Assembly (NCBI RefSeq): GCF_036248255.1
Contig: NZ_CP109178.1
Span: forward strand, 3,844,001-3,908,000
Origin: Streptomyces sp. NBC_01717
Lineage (GTDB): Bacteria > Actinomycetota > Actinomycetes > Streptomycetales > Streptomycetaceae
Length of the DNA stretch: 64,000 bases
Reading direction: 5' to 3'
Part shown: positions 24,413 through 33,220 of the stretch, one piece after another
How the letters are laid out: each line of letters opens with the position of its first letter
Position numbering within the stretch: the first letter of the stretch is position 1
The notes under the pieces: generated by a model
What the model saw: only the letters and a program-made list of their open reading frames with translations
What the model was told of the DNA's origin: nothing
Database searches by the model: none
Translations under genes and position numbers: made by a program

Positions 24413-25090
24413 GTGCCTTTCCTGTTGCTGATCGAGGACGACGACGCCATCCGCACGGCCCTCGAACTCTCGCTGTCACGCCAGGGCCACCGTGTGGCCA
24501 CCGCGGCTACGGGAGAGGACGGCCTGAAACTGCTGCGTGAGCAGCGGCCGGACCTGGTCGTGCTGGATGTGATGCTGCCCGGCATCGACGGTTTCGAGGT
24601 GTGCCGGCGCATCCGGCGCACCGACCAGCTGCCGATCATTCTGCTGACGGCGCGCAGCGACGACATCGACGTCGTCGTCGGACTGGAGTCCGGCGCCGAC
24701 GACTATGTGGTCAAGCCCGTGCAGGGCCGGGTGCTGGACGCCCGGATCCGTGCGGTGCTGCGCCGCGGCGAACGCGAGTCCACCGACTCGGCGACGTTCG
24801 GCAATGTGGTCATCGACCGTTCCGCGATGACGGTGACCAAGAACGGGGAGGACCTGCAGCTCACGCCGACCGAGCTGCGGCTCCTGCTGGAGCTGAGCCG
24901 CAGGCCCGGACAGGCCCTGTCGCGGCAGCAGTTGCTGCGGCTGGTGTGGGAGCACGACTACCTCGGTGACTCCCGGCTCGTCGACGCCTGTGTGCAGCGG
25001 CTGCGCGCCAAGGTGGAGGACGTACCGTCCTCGCCGACCCTGATCCGTACCGTGCGGGGCGTGGGCTACCGGCTGGACTCGCCGCAGTGA
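24413..25090 (+). CDS. afsQ1: Response regulator AfsQ1 (OmpR family)
   Basis: The 225-residue regulator has a receiver domain with the acidic pocket IEDDD (7-11), phospho-acceptor D52 in VVLDVMLPG and the conserved lysine in DYVVKPV. An OmpR winged helix follows (LTPTELRLLLELSRRPGQAL, then DACVQRLRAKV and RTVRGVGYRL). From established work, AfsQ1 activates antibiotic cluster regulators and sigQ, and represses nitrogen genes, in S. coelicolor. The GTG at 24413 gives the canonical N-terminus MPFLLLIEDDD; ATG 24404 would add three residues. The stop overlaps the afsQ2 start as GTGA. Confidence 0.93.
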   Translation: MPFLLLIEDDDAIRTALELSLSRQGHRVATAATGEDGLKLLREQRPDLVVLDVMLPGIDGFEVCRRIRRTDQLPIILLTARSDDIDVVVGLESGADDYVVKPVQGRVLDARIRAVLRRGERESTDSATFGNVVIDRSAMTVTKNGEDLQLTPTELRLLLELSRRPGQALSRQQLLRLVWEHDYLGDSRLVDACVQRLRAKVEDVPSSPTLIRTVRGVGYRLDSPQ

Positions 25091-26625
25091 CCGCTGCTGC
25101 CAAGCGCAGCCTGCTCGCCGGTCTTCGCTGGACCAGTCTGCGGCTGCGCCTCGTCGTCGTGTTCGCGCTGGTTGCGCTGACCGCTGCGGTGTCCGCGTCG
25201 GGGATCGCGTACTGGCTCAACCGCGAGGCCGTGCTGACTCGTACGCAGGACGCGGCGCTCGGGGACTTCCGGCAGGAGATGCAGAACCGGGCGGCGTCGC
25301 TGCCGTTGCACCCCACCAAGGACGATCTGCAGAACGCCGCCGTGCAGATGGCGAGCAGCAGTCCCGGCTACAGCGTGCTGCTCGTCGACAAGCGCGACGG
25401 CGACAAGCCGATCGTGGGCAACTCCAATCTGGACACGTTCACGCTGGACAACGTGCCGCTCTCGTTGCAGCAGCAGGTCAACAGGAAGCAGCCGGCGGAG
25501 GCGGGCAACACGTACCCGTACCACCTGTTCTGGCAGCGCACCTCGATCCGCGGTACGCCGTACCTGGTGGCCGGCACGAGGATCATCGGTGGTGGTCCGA
25601 CCGGCTACATGCTGAAGTCGCTCGACCAGGAACGGCAGGATCTCAACTCCCTCGCGTGGTCACTGGGGATCGCCACCGGACTTGCCCTGGTCGGCTCGGC
25701 GCTGCTCGCGCAGGCCGCCGCGACGACGGTGCTGCGGCCGGTGCAACGGCTCGGTGACGCGGCGCGCAAGCTCGGTGAGGGCAAGCTCGACACCCGGCTC
25801 GTGGTCTCCGGCACCGATGAACTCGCCGATCTTTCCCGTACGTTCAACAGAGCCGCGAGTTCTCTGGAGAAGAAGGTCGCGGACATGAGCGCGCGGGAGG
25901 AGTCCAGCCGCCGGTTCGTCGCCGACATGTCGCACGAACTGCGCACCCCGCTCACCGCGATCACCGCGGTCGCCGAGGTGCTGGAGGACGAGGCCGACAG
26001 CCTCGACCCGATGATCGCGCCCGCCGTGCATCTGGTGGTCAGCGAGACCAGGCGGCTGAACGACCTGGTGGAGAACCTGATGGAGGTCACCCGCTTCGAC
26101 GCGGGTACGGCCCGGCTCGTCCTCGACACGGTCGATGTCGCCGACCAGGTCACCGCCTGCATCGACGCCCGCGCCTGGCTGGACGCGGTGGATCTGGACG
26201 CCGAGCGCGGCATGATGGTCCGCCTCGATCCGCGCAGGCTCGATGTGATCCTGGCGAATCTGATCGGCAACGCGCTGAAGCACGGCGGATCGCCGGTACG
26301 CGTCGCGGTACGAACCGACGGCGACGAACTCGTCATCGAGGTGCGCGACCACGGCCCGGGCATCCCGGAGGACGTCCTGCCGCACGTCTTCGACCGCTTC
26401 TACAAGGCCAGTGCCTCCCGGCCGCGTTCGGAGGGCAGCGGGCTCGGTCTGTCGATCGCCATGGAGAACGCGCACATCCACGGCGGTGACATCACGGCCG
26501 CGAACTCGCCGGACGGCGACGGCGCGGTGTTCGTGCTGCGTCTGCCGCGCGATGCCGAAGAGCTCACCCGCACCGCGCGGGACCGAGGAGCCGAGGCCCG
26601 GGACGAGGAGGGGGACGCGACGTGA
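25087..26625 (+). CDS. afsQ2: Sensor histidine kinase AfsQ2
   Basis: This 512-residue transmembrane kinase pairs with AfsQ1. It has an N-terminal membrane helix (about 19-42), an extracytoplasmic sensor loop (about 45-185), a second helix (190-212) and a HAMP linker (RPVQRLGDAARKLGEGKLD). HisKA follows with H283 in DMSHELRTPLTA, then HATPase boxes NLIGNALKHG, DHGPGIPED and GSGLGLSIA. Start GTG 25087 overlaps the afsQ1 stop, and its own stop overlaps the lipoprotein start in the same GTGA way, so the three are translationally coupled. The signal is not visible in the sequence. Confidence 0.93.
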   Translation: MTAAAKRSLLAGLRWTSLRLRLVVVFALVALTAAVSASGIAYWLNREAVLTRTQDAALGDFRQEMQNRAASLPLHPTKDDLQNAAVQMASSSPGYSVLLVDKRDGDKPIVGNSNLDTFTLDNVPLSLQQQVNRKQPAEAGNTYPYHLFWQRTSIRGTPYLVAGTRIIGGGPTGYMLKSLDQERQDLNSLAWSLGIATGLALVGSALLAQAAATTVLRPVQRLGDAARKLGEGKLDTRLVVSGTDELADLSRTFNRAASSLEKKVADMSAREESSRRFVADMSHELRTPLTAITAVAEVLEDEADSLDPMIAPAVHLVVSETRRLNDLVENLMEVTRFDAGTARLVLDTVDVADQVTACIDARAWLDAVDLDAERGMMVRLDPRRLDVILANLIGNALKHGGSPVRVAVRTDGDELVIEVRDHGPGIPEDVLPHVFDRFYKASASRPRSEGSGLGLSIAMENAHIHGGDITAANSPDGDGAVFVLRLPRDAEELTRTARDRGAEARDEEGDAT

Positions 26626-27248
26626 GGCGCAGCAACCGTGGTACGCGTCGGGCGCGCCGCGCGGCCGGAGCGCTGGCCGGCGCCGTCGTCTGCGCCGTGC
26701 TGGCCGCCGGGTGCGGGATCAGGACCACTTCGGTGCCGGTCGACGCCGGGGCCGCGCCGTCCCGGGTGCCGTGCTCGATGTCCGCGGAGGACGTCAGCAC
26801 ACAGGCGATGCAGGGGATCCCGGTGCAGATCTATCTGGTCTGTGCCTCGCAGCTGGTCACGGTGGACCGTTCGGTGCAGATCCACGAAGCGAAGTCCGAC
26901 CGGATCCGGGTCGCGCAGGCGCTCCTCGACGAGCTTCAGGAGGAGCCGGCCGCCGATGAGCGGCAGGCCGGCTTCTCCACCGACGTACCGGCGAACCTGC
27001 AGATCAGCGGCGCCCGCGGGGACGATCCGGCGGCCGTGCTACGGCTCAGCGAGCAGCCCGAGGACCTGCCGTCGGAGGCCCTGGCACAGATCGTGTGCAC
27101 GTACGCGGAGAGCGAGTCGCTGGCCTCGGACGGCACTGTGCTGCTCGGCGGACCGGGGAATTACGCGCCGCGCGCCTACCTGTGCACCTCGGAGACGAAG
27201 GCCCGGCCGGAGGCCGTGCCGACGCTCGGTGCGGCGAAGCTGTCCTGA
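26622..27248 (+). CDS. AfsQ-operon lipoprotein
   Basis: The 208-residue protein has an Arg-rich N-terminus, a hydrophobic stretch and the lipobox VLAAGC (Cys31). It is predicted to be a membrane-anchored lipoprotein outside the cell. The mature part has GerMN-like patches (VPVQIYLVCASQLVTVDRSV, RIRVAQALLDELQ) and conserved cysteines (C51, C74 and two near the end) that could form disulfides. GTGA overlap with afsQ2 makes it the third gene of the operon, in the position where S. coelicolor carries an uncharacterised lipoprotein. It may tune the AfsQ2 sensor, which is inference from context only. Confidence 0.85.
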   Translation: MRRSNRGTRRARRAAGALAGAVVCAVLAAGCGIRTTSVPVDAGAAPSRVPCSMSAEDVSTQAMQGIPVQIYLVCASQLVTVDRSVQIHEAKSDRIRVAQALLDELQEEPAADERQAGFSTDVPANLQISGARGDDPAAVLRLSEQPEDLPSEALAQIVCTYAESESLASDGTVLLGGPGNYAPRAYLCTSETKARPEAVPTLGAAKLS

Positions 27249-27334
27249 GGGCCGGCCCCCGCGCTGTGTGTGGTCTTCGAGTCATCCTGAGGCGGGGCGG
27301 AACCGATCCTGCCGGTAGCCGCGTCTTGGGGGGC

Positions 27335-27883
27335 GTGCGTCAAGGTTCGGGCGGCCAAGCCGTCATCCGCTTCCGCGCGGTCGGGGTGTTTCTCCTCCTC
27401 GCGCATCTGCTGCTTGTCGGGTGGCTGACTCTGCGCCCCCTGGATGTGCCGTGGATGACGGCCGCCAATCTTCGTCCCTTCGCCGGTATAAGGACCGACC
27501 TGTCCCTCGGCCCGGCCGAGGCGGCGCACCGGATCGGTGAGGGGTTGCTGCTGCTGGCGCCGCTGGGGGTGCTGCTGCCCATGGCCGGGGGACGGCTTCA
27601 TGTGTCCCCGTGGGCCTCGCTGGCCCGTACCGTCGCCGCCGGGTCGCTGATCTCGCTGACGATCGAGCTGGCGCAGACCGGGGTGCCGGGTCAGGTCGTC
27701 GATGTCGACTCGCTGCTGCTGAACACCGTGGGCGTGGGGCTCGCCCATCTGCTGGTCGTGCCGGTGTGCCGGAAGCGGCTGCGCCGTCGCGGGAAGGACC
27801 GGGTACGGCTGGTTCCGCGACCCAGGGACGAGACGCCTCAGGGGTCGACCCCGACGATTTCCAGGGTCGGTATCGCACCGTAG
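27335..27883 (+). CDS. VanZ-like family membrane protein
   Basis: This 182-residue protein has four to five membrane segments. It carries the VanZ signature FLLLAHLLLVGWLTLRP, followed by NLRPFAGI, an internal IGEGLLLLAPLGVLLPM segment, and SLTIELAQTGVPGQVVDVDS with LLNTVGVGLAHLL. That last part is the IE(L)xQ...R..DvdDlllNtlGa motif of VanZ/RdpA proteins. The start is GTG 27335 after GGGGGG; the open frame upstream overlaps the lipoprotein and is not used. VanZ itself gives low-level teicoplanin resistance in enterococci, but most homologues have no known function. The tail is Arg-rich. Confidence 0.85.
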   Translation: MRQGSGGQAVIRFRAVGVFLLLAHLLLVGWLTLRPLDVPWMTAANLRPFAGIRTDLSLGPAEAAHRIGEGLLLLAPLGVLLPMAGGRLHVSPWASLARTVAAGSLISLTIELAQTGVPGQVVDVDSLLLNTVGVGLAHLLVVPVCRKRLRRRGKDRVRLVPRPRDETPQGSTPTISRVGIAP

Positions 27884-27976
27884 AGCGACGCTTTGCCCCT
27901 GTTCGCCGGGCCACCATGGATACATGGGGAGCACGACGGAGCTGCTCCTCGGCAACTGTTCGCGAAGGAGCCCACC

Positions 27977-28183
27977 ATGGCCGCACTTGCCCGCCCCCGT
28001 GACGGACGCATGATCGGCGGAGTGTGCGCAGCGCTGGCACGGCGCTTCGGCACATCCGCTGGGACCATGCGCGTGATCTTCCTCGTCTCGTGCCTGCTGC
28101 CCGGCCCGCAGTTCCTGCTCTATCTGGCGCTGTGGCTGCTGCTGCCGGCCGAGAAGGCATCGGCGGCCACCACCGCCTGGTAG
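27977..28183 (+). CDS. PspC-domain small membrane protein
   Basis: This 68-residue protein is essentially one PspC domain: an N-terminal basic segment (LARPRDGRMIGGVCAALARRFG), then the membrane stretch VIFLVSCLLPGPQFLLYLAL and WLLLPAEK. It has AAGGAGCCCACC before the ATG at 27977. Such single-domain PspC proteins occur widely in Streptomyces, often linked to envelope stress, with unknown detail here. A very long hairpin follows its stop. Confidence 0.88.
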   Translation: MAALARPRDGRMIGGVCAALARRFGTSAGTMRVIFLVSCLLPGPQFLLYLALWLLLPAEKASAATTAW

Positions 28184-28188
28184 CCCTG

Positions 28189-28247
28189 GCACATACGTGA
28201 GTGGGGCGGACACCCGGTCAGGGTGTCCGCCCCACTCACGTATGTGC
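28189..28247. terminator. Bidirectional terminator with a 27-bp perfect stem
   Basis: Bases 28189-28215 (beginning GCACATACGTGAGTGGGG) pair with 28221-28247 without a mismatch across the loop GGTCA. It is centred in the 69-bp gap between the convergent PspC and secreted-protein genes, leaving 5 bases to each stop codon. Confidence 0.92.
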
Positions 28248-28252
28248 GCGGG

Positions 28253-28591
28253 TCAGCCGCCGAGCGGAAGACCGTTGGTCGACAGACCGCTGGTGGTCAC
28301 ACCACCGGCGGGCAGCCCGCCGAGCAGGCCCTTGGCCGGGGCGGTGGCGTCGTTGAGGATCTCGGTCTGGCCACTGCCGAGGAGCTTCGTGGCCGCGTCC
28401 TGAACCGGCAGGGACTGGGTGGCGGTCCCCAGTGCGGAACCGGCGATCGGCAGGGTGGCGGTCGGCAGAGCGGAGGTCGCGGTGTCGAGGGGAAGCGCGG
28501 CGGCGGAGGCCGTACCGGCAGCGGCAGCGGCAGCGGCGAAAGCGGCACCGAGAGCGGCGACACCGAGAGTCCTGGCAGCAGACTGCTTCAT
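28253..28591 (-). CDS. Small secreted protein with signal peptide
   Basis: The 112-residue protein begins MKQSAARTLGVAALGAAFAA and has an Ala-rich signal peptide ending ASAAALPLDT. The mature region of about 80 residues is low-complexity Leu/Thr/Gly/Ala with TATLPIAGSALGTATQSLPV and ends GLLGGLPAGG...LPLGG. Streptomyces genomes carry many such short exported proteins without assigned function; public records sometimes call them ATP-binding, without any P-loop. It shares its layout with the protein at 21952. AGGATGAATTTCAC precedes the ATG at 28591. Confidence 0.78.
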   Translation of the reverse strand: MKQSAARTLGVAALGAAFAAAAAAAGTASAAALPLDTATSALPTATLPIAGSALGTATQSLPVQDAATKLLGSGQTEILNDATAPAKGLLGGLPAGGVTTSGLSTNGLPLGG

Positions 28592-28677
28592 GTGAAATTC
28601 ATCCTTGGGGAAGGGGATGCGAGCGGCTCTGCAACCTAGCCAGCGCGCTACCCGTCCCGCAAACATGGCGGACGCGG

Positions 28678-28711
28678 CAAACGGCCGGGATCTGATCTTC
28701 CCGGCCGTTTG
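28678..28711 (-). terminator. Terminator hairpin after the adenosine deaminase gene
   Basis: CAAACGGCCGGGA (28678-28690) pairs with TCCCGGCCGTTTG (28699-28711). It follows the add stop by 15 bp on the minus strand. Confidence 0.85.
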
Positions 28712-28726
28712 TCACAGAAGCCTGAT

Positions 28727-29881
28727 TCAGCCCGCGGAAGCGGAAGATGCGCTGGTCGCAGCGGTCTGCTCGAACAGCCACTCCGACTTCAGCTCGGCGT
28801 ATCCGGGCTTGATCACGTCGTTGATCATCGCCAGACGTTCATCGAAAGGAATGAATGCTGATTTCATCGCATTGACTGTGAACCACTGAATGTCGTCGAG
28901 CGTGTATCCGAAGGTCTCGGTCAGCCGCTCGAATTCCTGGCTCATGCTCGTACCGCTCATCAGCCGGTTGTCCGTATTCACGGTGGCCCGGAAATGCAGC
29001 CTGCGCAACAGCCCGATCGGGTGCTCGGCGTAGGAGGAGGCGGCACCGGTCTGCAGGTTGGATGTCGGGCACATCTCCAGCGGGATGCGCTTGTCCCGTA
29101 CGTACGAGGCGAGACGGCCGAGCGTCACACTGCCGTCCTCGGCGACCTCGATGTCGTCGATGATGCGGACGCCGTGGCCGAGCCGGTCGGCGCCGCACCA
29201 CTGGAGCGCCTGCCAGATCGACGGCAGACCGAAGGCCTCGCCCGCGTGGATGGTGAAGTGGTTGTTCTCCCGCTTGAGGAACTCGAAGGCGTCGAGGTGA
29301 CGGGTGGGCGGGTAGCCCGCCTCGGCACCCGCGATGTCGAAGCCGACGACGCCCAGATCCCGGTAACGGTTGGCGAGTTCGGCGATCTCCAGAGCGCGGG
29401 CGGCGTGCCGCATGGCGGTGAGAAGGGCACCCACCCGGATCCGGTTGCCGTCCAGCCTGGCCCGGCGCTCACCCTCACGGAAGCCCTCGTTGACCGCCTC
29501 GACGACCTCTTCGAGGGTCAGCCCGGCTTCCAGGTGCTGCTCGGGGGCGTACCGCACCTCCGCGTAGACGACGCCGTCCGCGGCGAGGTCCTCGGCGCAC
29601 TCCGCGGCCACCCGGACCAGGGCCTCGCGGGTCTGCATGACGGCGCAGGTGTGGGCGAACGTCTCGAGGTAGCGCTCCAGCGAGCCGGAGTCGGCCGCTT
29701 CGCGGAACCAGATGCCGAGCTTGTCCGCTTCGGTCTCGGGAAGGGCTTCGTAGCCCGCGTCACGGGCCAGGTCGATGATCGTGCCGGGACGCAGACCGCC
29801 GTCGAGGTGGTCGTGGAGCAGCACCTTGGGGGCGCGCCGGATCTGGTCGGGGCCGGGCACATGGAGGGTCGGGCTCATCAT
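28727..29881 (-). CDS. add: Adenosine deaminase
   Basis: This 384-residue metalloenzyme converts (deoxy)adenosine to (deoxy)inosine. All zinc and catalytic residues are in place: H23 and H25 in [10 protein letters not shown]212 and E215 in [11 protein letters not shown]236 in RLGHGVRI, and D304 in [11 protein letters not shown]. The product feeds the purine nucleoside phosphorylase encoded at 14891. The start is ATG 29881; the first two residues are both Met. The exact shared palindrome lies 16 bp upstream, so it appears to be coregulated with the other nucleoside genes although it stands alone. Confidence 0.95.
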   Translation of the reverse strand: MMSPTLHVPGPDQIRRAPKVLLHDHLDGGLRPGTIIDLARDAGYEALPETEADKLGIWFREAADSGSLERYLETFAHTCAVMQTREALVRVAAECAEDLAADGVVYAEVRYAPEQHLEAGLTLEEVVEAVNEGFREGERRARLDGNRIRVGALLTAMRHAARALEIAELANRYRDLGVVGFDIAGAEAGYPPTRHLDAFEFLKRENNHFTIHAGEAFGLPSIWQALQWCGADRLGHGVRIIDDIEVAEDGSVTLGRLASYVRDKRIPLEMCPTSNLQTGAASSYAEHPIGLLRRLHFRATVNTDNRLMSGTSMSQEFERLTETFGYTLDDIQWFTVNAMKSAFIPFDERLAMINDVIKPGYAELKSEWLFEQTAATSASSASAG

Positions 29882-29897
29882 CTGGGCACTCTAGCGC

Positions 29898-29909
29898 CTA
29901 CGCGCGTAG
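29898..29909. promoter_or_regulatory. Nucleoside-regulon palindrome before add
   Basis: An exact CTACGCGCGTAG lies 16 bp upstream of the add ATG. It is flanked by AGCGC and GCGCC, close to the flanks of the importer copy at 41587. Confidence 0.8.
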
Positions 29910-29984
29910 AGCGCCGCCCGCCGATACGTAACAGTGACCGCGAATACGGGTGGAGTACACCTGTCCTTCTGACACTGTTCTGTC

Positions 29985-30746
29985 ATGGGACAGCGCGCAC
30001 TCCCCCTGCCTGCTCCAAGGCTGGGACGGGCCGTGAAGACGGCCGGAGCACAACCTGCGGTCAGCGGAGTGGTCCTGCTGCTCCCGGACGGCGAGGCCGA
30101 CTCGCACCGCCGCCCTTCCTCTCTGTCGTACGCGCTCCAGTTGCCGCTCGCCCGCACCCTGGCCCGGGCCGGCCAGGACGACGGGCTGGCCGCGCATGTC
30201 GTGCACTACCGCTGCCGCGGCTGGAACGCCACCGACGCGCAGCTCGCGGCGGACGCCGAGTGGGCGGTGGAGGAGGTCGTACGACGGTACGGCGACGTCC
30301 CCGTCTGCCTGGCCGGGCACGGCATGGGCGGCCGCGCGGCGCTGCGCGCGGGCGGCCATCCGGCGGTCAACTCGGTACTGGCGATGGCCCCTTGGCTGCC
30401 CGAGGAGCCGTCGGAGGAGCAGGAGCCGGTGAAACATCTGCTGGGCCGCCAGGTATTGCTCGTCCACGGCACGAACGACGCACGCTCCGACCCGGAGTTG
30501 TCGTTCCGCCTGGCCCAGCGCGCCAAGAAGGCCAACCGGAACACCTGCCGCTTCGAGGTCCACTCGGACGGCCACGCCCTGCGCCAGCATCGGGCCGAAG
30601 TGGTGGCGCTGGCGGTGGACTTCGTGCGGGGATCGCTGTTCGGGCGCACCTACGCCCGCCCGGTCGCCGACGCGCTGGCGGCGCCCCCACCGCTGGGGCT
30701 GCGGATGCCGCTGGCCGCCGGGTTCGGGCGGTCGTTGAAGTCCTAG
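29985..30746 (+). CDS. Alpha/beta-hydrolase fold protein lacking the nucleophile
   Basis: This 253-residue cytosolic protein of the dienelactone hydrolase-like alpha/beta fold is most similar to the streptomycete hydrolases near add. The fold is clear: VSGVVLLLPDGEA, LAAHVVHYRCRGWN, a nucleophile elbow, then VLLVHGTNDARSD and the final SDGHALRQH. The elbow reads GHGMGG in place of GHSMGG, so the expected Ser is Gly113. D165 and H197 of the triad remain. Either it is non-catalytic or it uses another residue. It is divergent from add, with an ATG at 29985. A serine elsewhere could substitute, but none sits at the elbow. Confidence 0.82.
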   Translation: MGQRALPLPAPRLGRAVKTAGAQPAVSGVVLLLPDGEADSHRRPSSLSYALQLPLARTLARAGQDDGLAAHVVHYRCRGWNATDAQLAADAEWAVEEVVRRYGDVPVCLAGHGMGGRAALRAGGHPAVNSVLAMAPWLPEEPSEEQEPVKHLLGRQVLLVHGTNDARSDPELSFRLAQRAKKANRNTCRFEVHSDGHALRQHRAEVVALAVDFVRGSLFGRTYARPVADALAAPPPLGLRMPLAAGFGRSLKS

Positions 30747-30808
30747 GGCGCGCGGGACGCCCTGGCCGCCCGAAATGCGCTGCATGACTGCGCACGCACT
30801 AGCGTCCG

Positions 30809-31762
30809 TCAGTCGGGCAGCAGATGTCCCCGGCGCGACAGCAGGAACTGCTTGAACGCCGCAACCGGGGGTGTGTCCGGGTGGCCGTCCAGCCAGGCCA
30901 CGCCGATCTCGCGGGCCGCACGCGGGGCCGTGACCGTCAGTTCGACGACGCCCGGACGGGCCACCGCGGGCGGCGGCAGCAGGGCCACGCCGAGGCCGGC
31001 GGCCACCAGGCCGCGCAGCGTCTCCGCCTCCTCGCCCTCGAACGCCACGCGGGGCGTGAAGCCCGCCTCCGCGCACAGGTCGTCGGTGATCCGCCGCAGG
31101 CCGTACCCCGGCTCCAGGGTCACGAAAGCCTCGTCGGCGGCCTCGGCCAGGCGGATGCGCCTGCGGGAGGCGAGACGGTGGTCATCGGGGACGACCAGGC
31201 GCAGCCGCTGCTCGTCGAGACGGCGGGCCACCAGGTCGGGGGCGTCCGGGACGGGTGAGGTGAGGCAGAGGTCCAGGCCGCCGGCCCGGAGCCGCTCGAT
31301 CATCGCCTCGCCGTAGTTCTGCACGAGTTGGAAACGCACGCGGGGGTGGTCGGCGCGGAAGGCCCGGATCAGCGCGGGAACGGTCTCCGAGCCCATCGTG
31401 TGCAGGAAGCCGAAGGCCACCTTGCCCGCCGTCGGGTCGGCGTCGGCCCGTACCGAGTCCGCTGCCCGCTCCACCTCGGCGAGGGCCCGCTCGGCGGATC
31501 CCAGGAAGGTGCGGCCCGCCGGGGTGAGGGAGACGGTACGGCCCTTCCGGGCGAACAGGGCGACGCCCAGGTCCTGTTCCAGCCTGACCATCGCCCGCGA
31601 CAGCGTGGACTGCGGGACGCCGAGCTCGTGCGCGGCGCGGGTGACGTGCTCGTGGCGGGCCACCGCCTCGAAGTACGCGAGCCGCGGCGCGAGGACCGCG
31701 CGAATGTCTTCTTCGTAACTACTCGGTGACAGCCGAGGCCGTGAGCTGTGTTCATGCACCAT
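30809..31762 (-). CDS. LysR-family transcriptional regulator
   Basis: The 317-residue LTTR has an N-terminal winged helix (LAYFEAVARHEHVTRAAHEL, then VPQSTLSRAMVRLEQDLGVALFARKG) and the periplasmic-binding-like effector domain (KVAFGFLHTMGSE, DLCLTSPVPD, PGYGLRRITDDLCAEAGF, VAAGLGVALLPPP). It is divergent from the MFS transporter at 31825, which is the standard arrangement for a regulator and its target exporter. I chose the ATG at 31762 (MVHEHSSRPRLSPSSYEED); ATGs further upstream overlap the promoter. An LTTR-type inverted repeat lies in the 62-bp spacer. Confidence 0.9.
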   Translation of the reverse strand: MVHEHSSRPRLSPSSYEEDIRAVLAPRLAYFEAVARHEHVTRAAHELGVPQSTLSRAMVRLEQDLGVALFARKGRTVSLTPAGRTFLGSAERALAEVERAADSVRADADPTAGKVAFGFLHTMGSETVPALIRAFRADHPRVRFQLVQNYGEAMIERLRAGGLDLCLTSPVPDAPDLVARRLDEQRLRLVVPDDHRLASRRRIRLAEAADEAFVTLEPGYGLRRITDDLCAEAGFTPRVAFEGEEAETLRGLVAAGLGVALLPPPAVARPGVVELTVTAPRAAREIGVAWLDGHPDTPPVAAFKQFLLSRRGHLLPD

Positions 31763-31773
31763 GGGATTGATTA

Positions 31774-31789
31774 TTGCAAGTTCGTGCAT
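31774..31789. promoter_or_regulatory. LysR-type box in the divergent LysR-MFS spacer
   Basis: TTGCA-AGTTCG-TGCAT is an inverted TGCA pair matching the T-n11-A pattern of LTTR recognition boxes. It lies 12 bp from the lysR start and 36 bp from the MFS start. Confidence 0.5.
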
Positions 31790-31824
31790 TGGACGCATGA
31801 ATCAGAGCGATCTACTTTCGAGGT

Positions 31825-33135
31825 ATGCCTCCTGCCAGTACCAAGGCGTCCACCCTCACGCTGGACGCCTCAGCCCCGTCAGCACCCGTCGCCCCCGCTG
31901 CCGCCACCGTTCCGGACCGGCTGGAGCCCGGCGGCCCGGGCTACCGCCGGATGAGCTTCGCGCTCTTCGCCGCCGGTGTCGCGACGTTCGCACTCCTCTA
32001 CTCCACCCAGGCGCTGCTGCCCGCCGTCTCCGCCGGTTTCGGCGCCTCGGCCGGCCAGGCCAGCTGGACGGTCTCCGCGGCGACGGGTGCGCTGGCGCTG
32101 TGTGTGCTGCCGATGAGTGCGCTCTCCGAGCGGTTCGGACGACGGCAGTTGATGACCGCGTCGCTGACGGTCGCCGTACTGGTGGGCCTGCTCGTGCCGT
32201 TCGCCCCCTCGCTCGGCTGGCTGATCGCCCTGCGCGCCGTCCAGGGCGCGGCCCTGGCCGGGCTGCCCGCCTCCGCGATGGCGTATCTGGCCGAGGAGGT
32301 ACGGCCCAAGGCACTGGTGGCCGCGATCGGGCTGTTCGTGGCGGGCAACAGCATCGGCGGCATGAGCGGCCGCATCCTCACCGGCTGGATCGCCCAGCTG
32401 TGGGGCTGGCGGGCGGCGCTGGGCGCGGTCGGGCTGCTGGCCGTGGCCTGCGCGGTCGTCTTCCACTTCATGATCCCGAAGGCCCGTAACTTCACGCCCG
32501 GCACGCTGAACCCGAAGGCCCTGGCGAAGACGGTGGGCGGACACCTCGCCGATCCGCTGCTGCGCAGGCTGTACGCGATCGGCGCCCTGTTCATGACGGT
32601 GTTCGGCGCGGTCTACACGGTGATCGGCTACCGGCTGATCGGCGAACCGTTCAATCTCCCGCAGGGCGTCATCGGCTCGATCTTCCTGGTCTACCTCGTC
32701 GGTACGGTGTCGTCGGCCGCGGCCGGCCGGCTCGTCGCCCGACTCGGCCGCCGGGGCGCGCTCTACCTGGCCGTCTCCACCACGGCGGCCGGTCTGCTGC
32801 TCTCGCTCGCCGACCAGGTGGCCGCCGTACTGCTCGGCCTGGTCCTGATCACGGCGGGCTTCTTCGCCGGGCACGCGGTCGCCTCGTCGTCCGTGAGCCG
32901 GACCGCGACGAAGGGCCGGGCGCAGGCGTCGGCGCTCTACCAGTCCGCGTACTACCTGGGCTCCAGCGCGGGCGGCACGCTCGGCGCGATCGCCTTCCAC
33001 GCCGGTGGCTGGGCGGGAACGGTGTCGATGGGACTGCTCGCGGTCCTCGGCGTCGTCTCGATCACGCTGTACGGGTCGCGGGTCGCCCGGGCCGAGCGGC
33101 GCCGGCTCGTACCGGTGGCGTCCGTACAGAACTGA
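31825..33135 (+). CDS. Major facilitator superfamily transporter (DHA1-like)
   Basis: This 436-residue inner-membrane protein has about twelve hydrophobic helices after a Ser/Ala/Pro-rich cytosolic start of about 40 residues. The loop 2-3 motif is SERFGRRQLM, and a central loop (FMIPKARNFTPGTLNPKALA) divides the halves. The overall pattern resembles YnfM/CynX-type proton-driven exporters. It is divergent from a LysR regulator that probably controls it. The GAGGT directly in front of ATG 31825 is close. The substrate is unknown, though drug or metabolite efflux is likely for this arrangement. Confidence 0.9.
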   Translation: MPPASTKASTLTLDASAPSAPVAPAAATVPDRLEPGGPGYRRMSFALFAAGVATFALLYSTQALLPAVSAGFGASAGQASWTVSAATGALALCVLPMSALSERFGRRQLMTASLTVAVLVGLLVPFAPSLGWLIALRAVQGAALAGLPASAMAYLAEEVRPKALVAAIGLFVAGNSIGGMSGRILTGWIAQLWGWRAALGAVGLLAVACAVVFHFMIPKARNFTPGTLNPKALAKTVGGHLADPLLRRLYAIGALFMTVFGAVYTVIGYRLIGEPFNLPQGVIGSIFLVYLVGTVSSAAAGRLVARLGRRGALYLAVSTTAAGLLLSLADQVAAVLLGLVLITAGFFAGHAVASSSVSRTATKGRAQASALYQSAYYLGSSAGGTLGAIAFHAGGWAGTVSMGLLAVLGVVSITLYGSRVARAERRRLVPVASVQN

Positions 33136-33220
33136 GACATAGGGCGCACAACCATCCACTCCCCGACGCGCGTCTAGCAGGCGGAACCACCGCACAGCGC
33201 GCGAAGGGGAGTTGGCGTAC

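Noticed and set aside
28994..30787. Long plus-strand frame across add and the hydrolase gene
   Set aside because: The first half is antisense to add with its clear catalytic motifs, and the second is an alternative frame of the hydrolase gene.
33165..33174. GACGCGCGTC before the L,D-transpeptidase as a seventh nucleoside-regulon site
   Set aside because: It shares the ACGCGCGT core but lacks the CT...AG arms, and the gene has no link to nucleosides.
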